The position numbers and the translations under genes were made by a program. Below, one piece after another: positions 1 to 6,501 of a stretch of DNA of 14,256 bases. The notes under the pieces are model-generated. The model did not search any database. It saw only the letters and a list, made by a program, of their open reading frames with translations, and had not been told where the DNA came from. The first letter of the stretch is position 1. Every line of letters begins with the position of its first letter. This DNA comes from an uncultured Streptococcus sp. (lineage in GTDB: Bacteria; Bacillota; Bacilli; Lactobacillales; Streptococcaceae), in contig CABSRC010000036.1 in the NCBI GenBank assembly GCA_902480035.1, forward strand, positions 1 to 14,256, in the 5' to 3' direction.

Positions 1-8
1 TGTTCCAT
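1..8 (-). CDS. 5' end of an unidentified gene leaving the left edge
   Basis: Only an ATG and the next codon (Met-Glu) are inside the window. The start is supported by a ribosome site reading AAAGGAG eight bases before the ATG on the minus strand, and by a strong promoter just upstream (44-72). It lies downstream of the GH31 gene in the same direction but has its own promoter. The product cannot be identified. Confidence 0.5.
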
Positions 9-43
9 TTTTTCTTCTCCTTTATGATTGTGAAATCACTTTC

Positions 44-72
44 ATCATACAAAAATAGGGGTGAAATTGCAA
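44..72 (-). promoter_or_regulatory. sigma-A promoter for the gene at the left edge
   Basis: On the minus strand there is a -35 of TTGCAA (67-72) and a -10 of TATGAT (44-49) separated by exactly 17 bases. It starts five bases past the GH31 stop codon, so the next gene is probably transcribed independently. The short palindrome GTGATTTCAC lies just downstream of the -10 and is a possible operator, though nothing else supports that. Confidence 0.6.
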
Positions 73-76
73 GAAT

Positions 77-2308
77 TTACAAGTCTTCATTCTCTTCACT
101 GGAATAAATCACTTCAAAGAGACGTTGACGCAAACCTTCCTCTAAAGGCGTGATGATCTTCATCAACTGTTTCCAATCCTTGGCTGTTGAACAAGCCGCA
201 AATAATTCATTCTTTCTATCGTAGGCCAGGTTGGCAGATTTCAAGAGCTCAAACATCCGTTCTTCTTTTGCGGTAGGACGCGATTGCAGCTCACCCATCG
301 CAATTTCTTGACTTTGATTGTCCACTAAAATAGGGGCTGTCTCAAAGGTATGGAGCAAGAAACGGTGCTGTCTCTTTTCAGGAAGCAAGGCTAGATCACC
401 TGTTAAATCCAGTCTAATCTTTCTTTCATCCCAATCGACTGTTACGCGGGTTTCAACCTTGCTAACTCCTTCTCCTTCGACGAGTACGAAGGAACGATTG
501 TCACCTGGGAAGAGATGCCAGTCCAGCATTTCTGGAAGGTTCACTCCTGTCTGTGGTTGTGCATCCATAGGGATGATGGCTCCCGCACGTGCAAAGACTG
601 GAATATCCTGGCTGGTCCTAAAGACCGTGAGCTTGCCTCTTCCTTCATACTTCCAATCATGGAAGAAATCGTACCAAACGCCGTCTGGAAACCAAACGCT
701 CACAGAAGCACTATGAAAGACAGGATCCAGCGCTTCGGTAATTGGTGCCACCATGAGTTCACTGCCAAAGAAATATTGATTCTTCGCTTCATAAGCCTCT
801 TCTTCGTTTGGGTAGTGGTAATAGAGGGGCTGAACCAAGGGCAGCCCTTCTTCGTGCGTTGCCACATTCATGGTGTAGAGATAAGGCAGTAAGCTATGGC
901 GCAGGCGCAAATACTGCTTCATCAAGCGACAGGTCTCAGGCGAGTAAAACCACGGTTCCTTGCTGTTAAAGGCATTACAAGAACTATGAAGACGATTGAT
1001 CGGGCTAAAAACCCCAAACTGCAACCAGCGAAGAGCCAAGTCTTCATCATAGTAGCCCCGCATATGGCCACCGATATCGTGACTCCACCATGTGTAGCCG
1101 ATATTGGAAGCTGTGCTGGTAAAATAGGGTTGAAAGGCTAGGGATTCCCAAGTCACAATAGTGTCCCCTGAAAAACCAATCGGATACCGATGGCTACCAG
1201 GACCCCCATAACGCGATAAGATGAGACCAGCTTGGCCTTTTCGACAATTGTCTAGATAATGATAGTGATTTAACAACCAAAGGGGATCCATCTTGCCATG
1301 ACTACCTTGCTGCCAATCAATCCACCAAAAGTCCACTCCTTGATCTTCCAAAGGATGGTGAACATCTTCGAAATAAGCTTCGCGAAAGGCTGGACTATAA
1401 AAGTCAAAGCTAGCTGCTTCTTCTTTTTCAGCATCCAGTCCCAAGCGTTTTGCGACCATGGGATAAGCATCTTCGAAGGCGCGAATGCCATCTGCTGGAT
1501 GGACATTTAAGGTCACCTTTAAACCACGCTCATGAAGACCATGTAAGAAGGCAGCTGGATCAGGAATCAAGTCCCGGTTCCAACTATAGCCCGTCCAACC
1601 ACTTCCAAAGCGAGCAGGAATCGCTGTCTTGTGCCAGTCCATATCGATCACACTAACAGCCAAAGGCACCCCTTCAGCTTTGAAACGATCCATTAAATCT
1701 ATGTACTCCTGACTGGTATAAGGCCAATACCGACTCCACCAGTTTCCCAGAGCATAACGTGGCAAGAGGGGGGGTTGTCCCGTCAGATGGTAAAAATCTT
1801 TCAAGGCTCGTAGATAATCGCGCCCATAACCGAAGAAATACAGATCCACTTCTGGACATGGCCGTGCTCTAAATCCGCTTTCGACATCATACAAGTAGGA
1901 ACCGGAATCGTCCAAAAGAGCATAGCCTGCCTTGCTCAAGATCCCATCTTCCAGCTCCATAGCCCCATCGACCTCGTCAAGTGTCCGACTGGTCCCCTTT
2001 AAGGTCTCCGGCTGATCTCCATAGTGCCACCGGCTCCCATAGACTGCATACTGACCCTTGAGTTCGATATAAAGTCGATCCGGTGCAAAAGGTCCTTTTT
2101 CAAAATGGAGGTGGAGATGCTCTGTATGAAGGTCGAGAACAGCTTCTGTCTCTACAACCTCACAGGCAACAGGTCCAAAATCTCGATTTTGTACAACTTG
2201 CGTCTGACCATCTTCAAAAACACCATCCTCTGAGTATTCCAAGCGCACCAAAGATTCCGTTAATACGGAGATCCGATAGTTTTCTCCCTCTATGACTGGT
2301 CCTGCCAT
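77..2308 (-). CDS. glycoside hydrolase family 31 (alpha-glucosidase-like)
   Basis: This is a 743-residue cytoplasmic enzyme with no signal peptide. GH31 enzymes are retaining alpha-glycosidases that cleave alpha-linked sugars. The N-terminal beta-sandwich covers about 1-170 and the catalytic (beta/alpha)8 barrel about 175-500, followed by beta-sandwich domains. Asp331 in the segment WWIDWQQG sits where the family nucleophile is expected. Asp382 in FSGDT is the expected acid/base, and SHDIGGH (409-415) is a typical active-site loop. The residues after the nucleophile (WQQ) differ from the usual Met-(Asn/Ser/Ala)-Glu signature, so the substrate may not be maltose-type; an alpha-galactoside or N-acetylated sugar is possible. 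The start ATG has an AGAGGAGG ribosome site. The gene has its own promoter with a cre box, suggesting CcpA control. The family is certain and the substrate is not. Confidence 0.92.
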   Translation of the reverse strand: MAGPVIEGENYRISVLTESLVRLEYSEDGVFEDGQTQVVQNRDFGPVACEVVETEAVLDLHTEHLHLHFEKGPFAPDRLYIELKGQYAVYGSRWHYGDQPETLKGTSRTLDEVDGAMELEDGILSKAGYALLDDSGSYLYDVESGFRARPCPEVDLYFFGYGRDYLRALKDFYHLTGQPPLLPRYALGNWWSRYWPYTSQEYIDLMDRFKAEGVPLAVSVIDMDWHKTAIPARFGSGWTGYSWNRDLIPDPAAFLHGLHERGLKVTLNVHPADGIRAFEDAYPMVAKRLGLDAEKEEAASFDFYSPAFREAYFEDVHHPLEDQGVDFWWIDWQQGSHGKMDPLWLLNHYHYLDNCRKGQAGLILSRYGGPGSHRYPIGFSGDTIVTWESLAFQPYFTSTASNIGYTWWSHDIGGHMRGYYDEDLALRWLQFGVFSPINRLHSSCNAFNSKEPWFYSPETCRLMKQYLRLRHSLLPYLYTMNVATHEEGLPLVQPLYYHYPNEEEAYEAKNQYFFGSELMVAPITEALDPVFHSASVSVWFPDGVWYDFFHDWKYEGRGKLTVFRTSQDIPVFARAGAIIPMDAQPQTGVNLPEMLDWHLFPGDNRSFVLVEGEGVSKVETRVTVDWDERKIRLDLTGDLALLPEKRQHRFLLHTFETAPILVDNQSQEIAMGELQSRPTAKEERMFELLKSANLAYDRKNELFAACSTAKDWKQLMKIITPLEEGLRQRLFEVIYSSEENEDL

Positions 2309-2373
2309 TTGTCTGTCCTCCTCTTTTTATAGGGCATCCGATTCGCCCTCTTTTCATCTGGTTCACCTTACTG

Positions 2374-2387
2374 AGTAAGCGTTTACG
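2374..2387 (-). promoter_or_regulatory. cre box (CcpA site) at the GH31 transcription start
   Basis: The sequence AGTAAGCGTTTACG contains the perfect palindrome GTAAGC/GTTTAC and matches the catabolite-response consensus TGWAANCGNTNWCA at 12 of 14 positions on either strand. It begins a few bases downstream of the -10 box, covering the expected start of transcription. That is the classical position for CcpA repression in the presence of glucose. Confidence 0.75.
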
Positions 2388-2392
2388 ATTTT

Positions 2393-2421
2393 ACTATAGC
2401 ACTCAAAAAAAGGCCTGTCAA
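2393..2421 (-). promoter_or_regulatory. promoter of the GH31 gene
   Basis: On the minus strand there is a consensus -35 TTGACA (2416-2421), a 17-base spacer and a -10 of TATAGT (2393-2398). Transcription should start near 2386, giving a leader of about 78 bases. The -35 box lies inside the 3' arm of the terminator hairpin at 2405-2437. The spacer holds that terminator's T-run. Confidence 0.75.
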
Positions 2422-2437
2422 CACTTGACAGAGCCTT
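2405..2437 (-). terminator. rho-independent terminator of the decayed membrane protein gene
   Basis: Read on the minus strand, AAAGGC-TCTGTCAA and TTGACAG-GCCTTT form a long GC-containing stem with a three-base loop, followed by seven Ts. It lies 18 bases past the stop codon of the gene remnant at 2456-2566, so it was probably that gene's terminator. On the plus strand the tail has few Ts, so minus-strand use is more likely. Confidence 0.75.
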
Positions 2438-2455
2438 TCCTAAAATTTTATAAGA

Positions 2456-2721
2456 TCAACTTCCCCAATTGATCAAGAGATACATGAGACTCGAGCCAAA
2501 CATATCTGCCAAGGCATGCATGAGGAAAAATGGCAAGAGATTCTTGACGACCTTGAGGACGGACGTTAGGTGAAATTATCCGGTGGATGATTTCAGCAAT
2601 CCAGGAAGTTCCATGACTAAATTAAGATACAGAGGGCGTCTGCGGAGTAAAAATTAAAAATCATATTTCTGCAGAATCATTTCACCTATTTTAGTTAAGA
2701 AATAGGTTATCAACATTCTGA
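2456..2721 (-). pseudogene. C-terminal remnant of a membrane protein gene, interrupted by a MITE
   Basis: An open frame of 36 codons ends at a TGA at 2456-2458. It encodes a hydrophobic tail containing LPFFLMHALADMFGSS and ending in LLINWGS. It runs open up to the repeat element at 2567-2688. Joining 2689-2721 to 2566 with one copy of the TA target keeps the frame open for 11 more codons (RMLITYFLTKI), so the MITE appears to have landed inside this gene. Upstream of about 2721 the coding sequence is replaced by another repeat. The HALAD segment resembles the third motif (His-x3-Asn/Asp) of CPBP/Abi-type intramembrane proteases, common in streptococci, but that assignment is tentative. No start codon survives, so it is presumably non-functional. 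Confidence 0.55.
2567..2688. mobile_element. 122-bp MITE-like element with TA target duplication
   Basis: The ends are a perfect 10-base inverted repeat, TAGGTGAAAT (2567-2576) and ATTTCACCTA (2679-2688). Similarity continues inward to about 16 of 21 positions. Each end starts with TA, as expected for an element duplicating a TA target in the manner of IS630/mariner-type transposition. Each side also has a subterminal palindrome: GAAATTATCC paired with GGATGATTTC on the left, and TTCTGCAGAA on the right. It contains no gene, so it would need a transposase supplied in trans. Removing it together with one TA restores an open reading frame across the junction. Confidence 0.7.
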
Positions 2722-2890
2722 GGCTGGGACAAAAGTCCTAGCCTCTTAATTGTTTTTGGATTGTTGAGCAAGACGCAGTGGTTGAGTAGGCTCTAGTACG
2801 CTGATTTCATCAGCTTTTACAGCCCTACTCAACTGTGCGGAGGTGGAACGACGAAATCGAATTCTAATGAATTACCGATTTCTGTCCCAC
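2720..2890. repeat. hairpin-rich intergenic repeat element (about 165 bp)
   Basis: TGGGACA (2725-2731) and TGTCCCA (2883-2889) form inverted ends. Between them lie three stems. The first is GAGGCTGGGAC with GTCCTAGCCTC (2720-2745, loop AAAA). The second is GTTGAGTAGG with CCTACTCAAC (2781-2833), holding an inner hairpin GCTGA/TCAGC. The third is GAAATCG-AATTC with GAATT-ac-CGATTTC (2853-2882). From memory it resembles a dispersed intergenic repeat common in mitis-group streptococci, but I cannot confirm this here. It begins 15 bases past the ktrA stop and may cap or stabilise that transcript. No convincing protein is encoded. Confidence 0.6.
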
Positions 2891-2904
2891 TCTCAATTAC
2901 ACGA

Positions 2905-3570
2905 TTAGTCTAACAAGTCTTGGATTCTATCCAGATACTGGTTGTCTGTCACCGCCATCACGCGCACCCCTTCTGGCCAGATAAAGTCGGGAGCAATCTG
3001 AATATGAAGCGGTTGATCTTCCGCATCTCGATAACCAATAATGTTGAGATGGTACTCCTCTCTGACAGCCAAGTCCTGAAGGCTTTTTCCTACCCAGCTG
3101 GATGGAACCGTAAACTCGACTACTACCACTTCTTCATCCAACTGGAAAACTTCAATCCGGTGTTGGAAAAGAACCATTTTGGCGAGGGACATGCCTGCTT
3201 CTACCTCTGGCAGGATGACCAAATCAGCCCCAATCTTTTCCAGAATTTCTTTGGTCACTTCATTTTTGACCTTGGCAATGACGTGCTCGACTCCAAGCGC
3301 CTTACAGTGCATCACCGCCAGCACACTGGACTCCAGGTTTTCACCCGTCGCGATGACGACCGTGTCACAGTTCCCAATATCTGCTGCATCCAAGAGGTCC
3401 AACTCCGTAATGTCTCCAACAATTCCAGTTGTAATCATGGATTCATACTGGTTGATCACATCTGCGTGATCGTCAATTGCAATGATATCCACATCCTGGT
3501 CCTGCAGGGTTTTTAAGACACTCTGTCCAAAAATCCCTAAGCCCAGAATTCCAATGGTTCGATTTGCCAT
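2905..3570 (-). CDS. ktrA: potassium uptake regulatory subunit KtrA (TrkA/RCK family)
   Basis: This 221-residue cytoplasmic protein forms the nucleotide-binding ring that gates the KtrB potassium pore. The N-terminal RCK/TrkA-N Rossmann fold shows GLGIFG (10-15) and acidic residues at the end of the second strand (AIDDH, 31-35), the usual nucleotide-binding pattern. An RCK-C domain covers roughly 136-221. The length is normal for KtrA. The ATG has a GGAGAG ribosome site that overlaps the ktrB stop codon (TAGGAGAG), with only nine bases between the genes, so it is translated from the same message as ktrB. No strong minus-strand terminator follows directly; the hairpin repeat at 2720-2890 comes next. 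ATP/ADP or cyclic di-AMP control is known for the family but is not visible in the sequence. Confidence 0.93.
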   Translation of the reverse strand: MANRTIGILGLGIFGQSVLKTLQDQDVDIIAIDDHADVINQYESMITTGIVGDITELDLLDAADIGNCDTVVIATGENLESSVLAVMHCKALGVEHVIAKVKNEVTKEILEKIGADLVILPEVEAGMSLAKMVLFQHRIEVFQLDEEVVVVEFTVPSSWVGKSLQDLAVREEYHLNIIGYRDAEDQPLHIQIAPDFIWPEGVRVMAVTDNQYLDRIQDLLD

Positions 3571-3579
3571 AAGTCTCTC

Positions 3580-4962
3580 CTATCCGATAATGATGTCTGC
3601 CTTGGCATACTGCAAGGCGTCTGCCTTCTTGGCTTTGTAATTGTTCAAGCTGACCATGAGGGTCAGGGGACCTATCCGACCGATAAACATGAGGACCATG
3701 ATGATGCCAAGTCCCGCTCCATTTAAGGTTGAGGTCACATTAGCCGTCACACCTACTGTCGCTAGAGCCGACACCACCTCAAAGACCAGATACAGAAATC
3801 GTTGGCCATCCGGAGTCACGAGACAAAGGCCAAAGAGACCAAGAAGAAAGGTCAACTGGAAAATCACTGCTGTGCCCAAAGAACGTTGGACCAAGTCTGG
3901 TGCGATGGTTCGTTTGCCTAGGTTGGTGTGTGGCAACCCCAGCAATTCCTTGCGAGCGAGGAGGATCAAGACCAGGAAGGTGGTGATCTTCATCCCTCCT
4001 GCTGTCCCACCAGGTGCGCCACCTAGAAACATCTGCAAGAGATAGATAAAAAGTGTCACTGGCCGAACTGCTGTATAATCTAAGGAGGCAAAACCGGCCG
4101 TCCGCATGCTGACAGTTTGGAAAAAGCTGACCAAGATCTTCTCTCCCAATGGCAGGGACCCAATCGTTGCTGGATTATCAAACTCTGTCAAGAGACTGGT
4201 CACTGTCCCAAACAGAAGGATCGCAGCTGTTAACCAGAGAACCACCTTGGTATGAAAGCGAAGAGTCCGTCGTCCTGATTGGTTACGGGCCTTGGTAGCT
4301 AGGTCAAACCAGACCATGAAGCCCAAGCCCCCAGTAATGATCAGAGCAGACAAGGTCAGATTGACCAACCAATCGGTCTGGAAACTCATCATACTATCGC
4401 CCCCAAAATTATCAAAGCCCGCATTACAAAAGGCGGAAACTGCAACAAAGATGGAGTTAAAGATCCCATGGCCCCAGCCAAAGCGAGGAATAAAGCGAGT
4501 CATGAGGAGCAAGGCCCCCAGTCCTTCAATGGTAAAGGTGGTAATAAAGATGGAGCGGACAAAACGGGCCAAACTCTGGTTATTGCTAAAACTAAAGCTA
4601 TCCCGAATGGTCTGCCGATCCTTGTAACTGAGCTTTTGGCGACCTTCCATAAAGAAGAGACCGATAAAGGTCAAAATCCCTAATCCCCCAATCTGGATCA
4701 AGAGCATACAAATCAATTGCCCCCAGCCATTATAGGTCGAAGCCACCGACTGGGTAAAGAGTCCTGTCACACAGACCATAGAGACTGCTGTAAAGAGGTG
4801 GTCGATATAGCCTGCTGTTGAGCTTACTTGCTGGACAAAGGGCAAACTCAATAAGAGCGAGCCCACCAGGATAACCAAGGCAAAGCTGAGAAAAATTCGC
4901 CTTGCCGGAGACAGGCGAGTCAGTTTGGCCCGCCATTGTTTAAAAAATAATTTGACTAACAT
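3580..4962 (-). CDS. ktrB: potassium uptake channel subunit KtrB (TrkH family)
   Basis: This 460-residue integral membrane protein forms the potassium-translocating pore and works with KtrA. It has the four repeated M1-P-M2 units of the superfamily, each with a filter glycine: VTGL (65-68), CNAGF (179-183), RTAGF (287-291) and TVGVT (402-406). The glycine-rich stretch GGAPGGTAGG (314-323) matches the flexible intramembrane gate loop known in KtrB. The ATG at 4960-4962 is the only reasonable start: an in-frame stop lies four codons upstream and the next Met is at residue 62, past the first membrane segment. No good Shine-Dalgarno sequence precedes it. A possible extended -10 (TGATACAAT) ends six bases before the ATG, so the message may be leaderless. 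It lies 31 bases after the phosphorylase gene. Confidence 0.95.
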   Translation of the reverse strand: MLVKLFFKQWRAKLTRLSPARRIFLSFALVILVGSLLLSLPFVQQVSSTAGYIDHLFTAVSMVCVTGLFTQSVASTYNGWGQLICMLLIQIGGLGILTFIGLFFMEGRQKLSYKDRQTIRDSFSFSNNQSLARFVRSIFITTFTIEGLGALLLMTRFIPRFGWGHGIFNSIFVAVSAFCNAGFDNFGGDSMMSFQTDWLVNLTLSALIITGGLGFMVWFDLATKARNQSGRRTLRFHTKVVLWLTAAILLFGTVTSLLTEFDNPATIGSLPLGEKILVSFFQTVSMRTAGFASLDYTAVRPVTLFIYLLQMFLGGAPGGTAGGMKITTFLVLILLARKELLGLPHTNLGKRTIAPDLVQRSLGTAVIFQLTFLLGLFGLCLVTPDGQRFLYLVFEVVSALATVGVTANVTSTLNGAGLGIIMVLMFIGRIGPLTLMVSLNNYKAKKADALQYAKADIIIG

Positions 4963-4968
4963 AGCTTC

Positions 4969-4977
4969 ATTGTATCA
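4969..4977 (-). promoter_or_regulatory. possible extended -10 promoter for ktrBA
   Basis: On the minus strand TGATACAAT has the TGn-TACAAT form of an extended -10, six bases before the ktrB ATG. No good -35 is present at 17 bases; the nearest, TTGTAG, is 19 away. If used, transcription would begin at or next to the start codon. Confidence 0.3.
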
Positions 4978-4993
4978 TAAAAAGTGAAAAGAC

Positions 4994-5758
4994 CTACAAG
5001 TGATGAACCATCTCTAGGCACAATTCTAGGGCCTTCTCAAAAGCTTCAGCACCCCAGTCACGCTGGTCATAATTTTCCAGGTCTGCAAGAGAATCTGCGG
5101 TAAATAGGAGCAAGCCCCAAACTGCATCACGAAGCTGGGCGACTGCTGCCAATGAGGCACACTCCATCTCCACAACACGACACCCTTCTTCAATGCGATA
5201 GGCCACCTTTTCAGGTGTTTCTCTATAAAAACCGTCCGTCGACCAGGTCATGACCTCTTGGTAAGGAATATCTTTTCCTTTCAAGACCGTTTCAATGGCG
5301 ATCAGTGCACGACTGTCCACTTCAATATAACGAGAAGGCGCTACATAATGGTAACTGGCTCCCTCATCTCGCAAGGCCTTAGTCGGGATCAAAAAGGTAT
5401 TTTCTTCTATGTCTACCAAGACGCCACAGCTTCCTGAGGAAATGATTTTCCTCACCCCATAGCCAATCAACCAATCCATGAATTGGGCAGCAGCTGCAGA
5501 TCCAACTGGCGCTTGTGCCAAGCAGACTTTCTCCCCTTGGTGCTTCAGAACATAGACTGGATAAGCCTTGGTAGCTGAGACAAAGGTAGCCACTTGCTCA
5601 GCTCCAACAGTTTTGGCAAAGCGGTCAATCTCATCCTCTAAGAAAGCATACACGCATTTTTCAGGTAGGTGCAGGTCTAACCCCTCATGGGTCGGCATCA
5701 GGACTGCCTGCGGATTGTCGTCAAACTCTAAAATAGGAATTTCATGTTTATGGATCAT
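4994..5758 (-). CDS. nucleoside phosphorylase family protein (PNP/UDP type)
   Basis: This 254-residue cytoplasmic protein belongs to the PNP/UDP phosphorylase superfamily, which cleaves the glycosidic bond of nucleosides with phosphate. SGSCG (108-112) corresponds to the family's conserved mid-protein glycine motif. VEMECASL (196-203) is the ribose-binding Met-Glu signature. TADSLAD (220-226) carries the Ser/Asp position that usually contacts the base. The exact substrate (uridine, a purine nucleoside or another) cannot be decided. Its ATG overlaps the stop of the acetyltransferase gene (ATGA), with GGAG inside that gene serving as ribosome site, so the two are translationally coupled. The promoter is the one upstream of the acetyltransferase. 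Confidence 0.85.
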   Translation of the reverse strand: MIHKHEIPILEFDDNPQAVLMPTHEGLDLHLPEKCVYAFLEDEIDRFAKTVGAEQVATFVSATKAYPVYVLKHQGEKVCLAQAPVGSAAAAQFMDWLIGYGVRKIISSGSCGVLVDIEENTFLIPTKALRDEGASYHYVAPSRYIEVDSRALIAIETVLKGKDIPYQEVMTWSTDGFYRETPEKVAYRIEEGCRVVEMECASLAAVAQLRDAVWGLLLFTADSLADLENYDQRDWGAEAFEKALELCLEMVHHL

Positions 5759-6324
5759 CTCTTCTCCTTTTTGACGGGTATTTCTTTGATAACACAGGCT
5801 GGGTTTCCTGCAAGGACCACATTGTCTCCAAAAGACTTGGTCACGACTGCCCCAGCGCCAGCGACCACATTATCACCCAGCGTGACACCAGGAAGGATGG
5901 TGACCCCTCCTCCTGCCCAGAAATTGTCTCCTATCGTAATCGGAGCTCCGTACTCAAGACCCGAGTTGCGCTCATCTGGATCCAGCGGGTGTAAGGGGGT
6001 CAAAAATTGGCAATTGGGGCCAATCATGGCATTCTTTCCGATCGTAATGGGACAAATATCCAACATGGTCAAATTGTAATTGGCATAGAAATGCTCTCCC
6101 AAATGGATGTTGACGCCGTAATCCACAAGAACCTGACGATTGAGATAGAGGTTGTCGCCAGTAGAGCCAAACCACTCTTTGATGATGGCCGCTCCTTTTT
6201 TAGGGTCCACCTCTTGATTAAAGGCCTCTTGTTTCTCCCGAGAGGCTTTTGCCAAAGCCCGTAATTCAGGGTCCGCAGGTCTATAATAGTCACCTGCAAT
6301 CATTTTTTCATATTCACTGGCCAT
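5755..6324 (-). CDS. maa: maltose/galactoside O-acetyltransferase (hexapeptide repeat)
   Basis: This 189-residue enzyme of the LacA/Maa group transfers acetyl from acetyl-CoA to a sugar hydroxyl. The N-terminal Mac domain (about 1-60) starts MASEYEKMIAGDYY, typical of maltose acetyltransferases. A left-handed beta-helix of hexapeptide repeats follows (for example PITIGDNFWAGGGVTI, then LGDNVVAGAGAV). His112 in TPLHPLD is the expected catalytic histidine. The length is normal. A GGAGG ribosome site and a good promoter lie upstream, divergent from the DeoR gene. It is the first gene of a unit with the phosphorylase and possibly ktrBA. The true acceptor sugar is uncertain, so the symbol is by similarity. 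Confidence 0.85.
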   Translation of the reverse strand: MASEYEKMIAGDYYRPADPELRALAKASREKQEAFNQEVDPKKGAAIIKEWFGSTGDNLYLNRQVLVDYGVNIHLGEHFYANYNLTMLDICPITIGKNAMIGPNCQFLTPLHPLDPDERNSGLEYGAPITIGDNFWAGGGVTILPGVTLGDNVVAGAGAVVTKSFGDNVVLAGNPACVIKEIPVKKEKR

Positions 6325-6351
6325 AAGGAAACCTCCACGTTATTTTGACAT

Positions 6352-6380
6352 ATTATAGCAGAATTCCCCCTTTAAAACAA
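6352..6380 (-). promoter_or_regulatory. promoter of the acetyltransferase-phosphorylase unit
   Basis: On the minus strand there is a perfect -10 TATAAT (6352-6357) and a -35 TTGTTT (6375-6380) with a 17-base spacer. The leader is short, with GGAGG seven bases before the ATG. Confidence 0.7.
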
Positions 6381-6419
6381 ACGTCAGTAATAAGGTTTTC
6401 TAAGAAAAAGATCACAAGA

Positions 6420-6459
6420 ACTTAAATACACTTAAGAAAACTTGCACCCGCTTACAAAA
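6420..6459 (+). repeat. four 10-bp phased repeats, probable operator region
   Basis: Four successive 10-base units begin ACTTAA, ACTTAA, ACTTGC and GCTTAC at 6420, 6430, 6440 and 6450. They share the pattern (A/G)CTT and lie on one face of the helix. They run up to and across the -35 box of the DeoR gene. DeoR-family repressors often bind direct repeats, so autoregulation is likely but inferred. Confidence 0.5.
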
Positions 6460-6470
6460 TGATGTACAAT
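6442..6470 (+). promoter_or_regulatory. promoter of the DeoR regulator and HAD operon
   Basis: A -35 of TTGCAC (6442-6447), a 17-base spacer and a -10 of TACAAT (6465-6470) precede the regulator gene. Positions 6443-6456 match the cre consensus at 12 of 14 positions, overlapping the -35. Confidence 0.65.
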
Positions 6471-6501
6471 AAAGACAAGAACAGCAAGAAGGAGCGAATT
6501 C

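Noticed and set aside
2761..2890. A small protein encoded in the hairpin-rich repeat
   Set aside because: No start with a ribosome site was seen and the sequence is dominated by inverted repeats, so a structural or mobile role is more likely.
2920..3516. A 198-codon open frame on the plus strand opposite ktrA
   Set aside because: It lies wholly inside a clear ktrA gene, has no ribosome site and its translation has no recognisable domain or normal composition.
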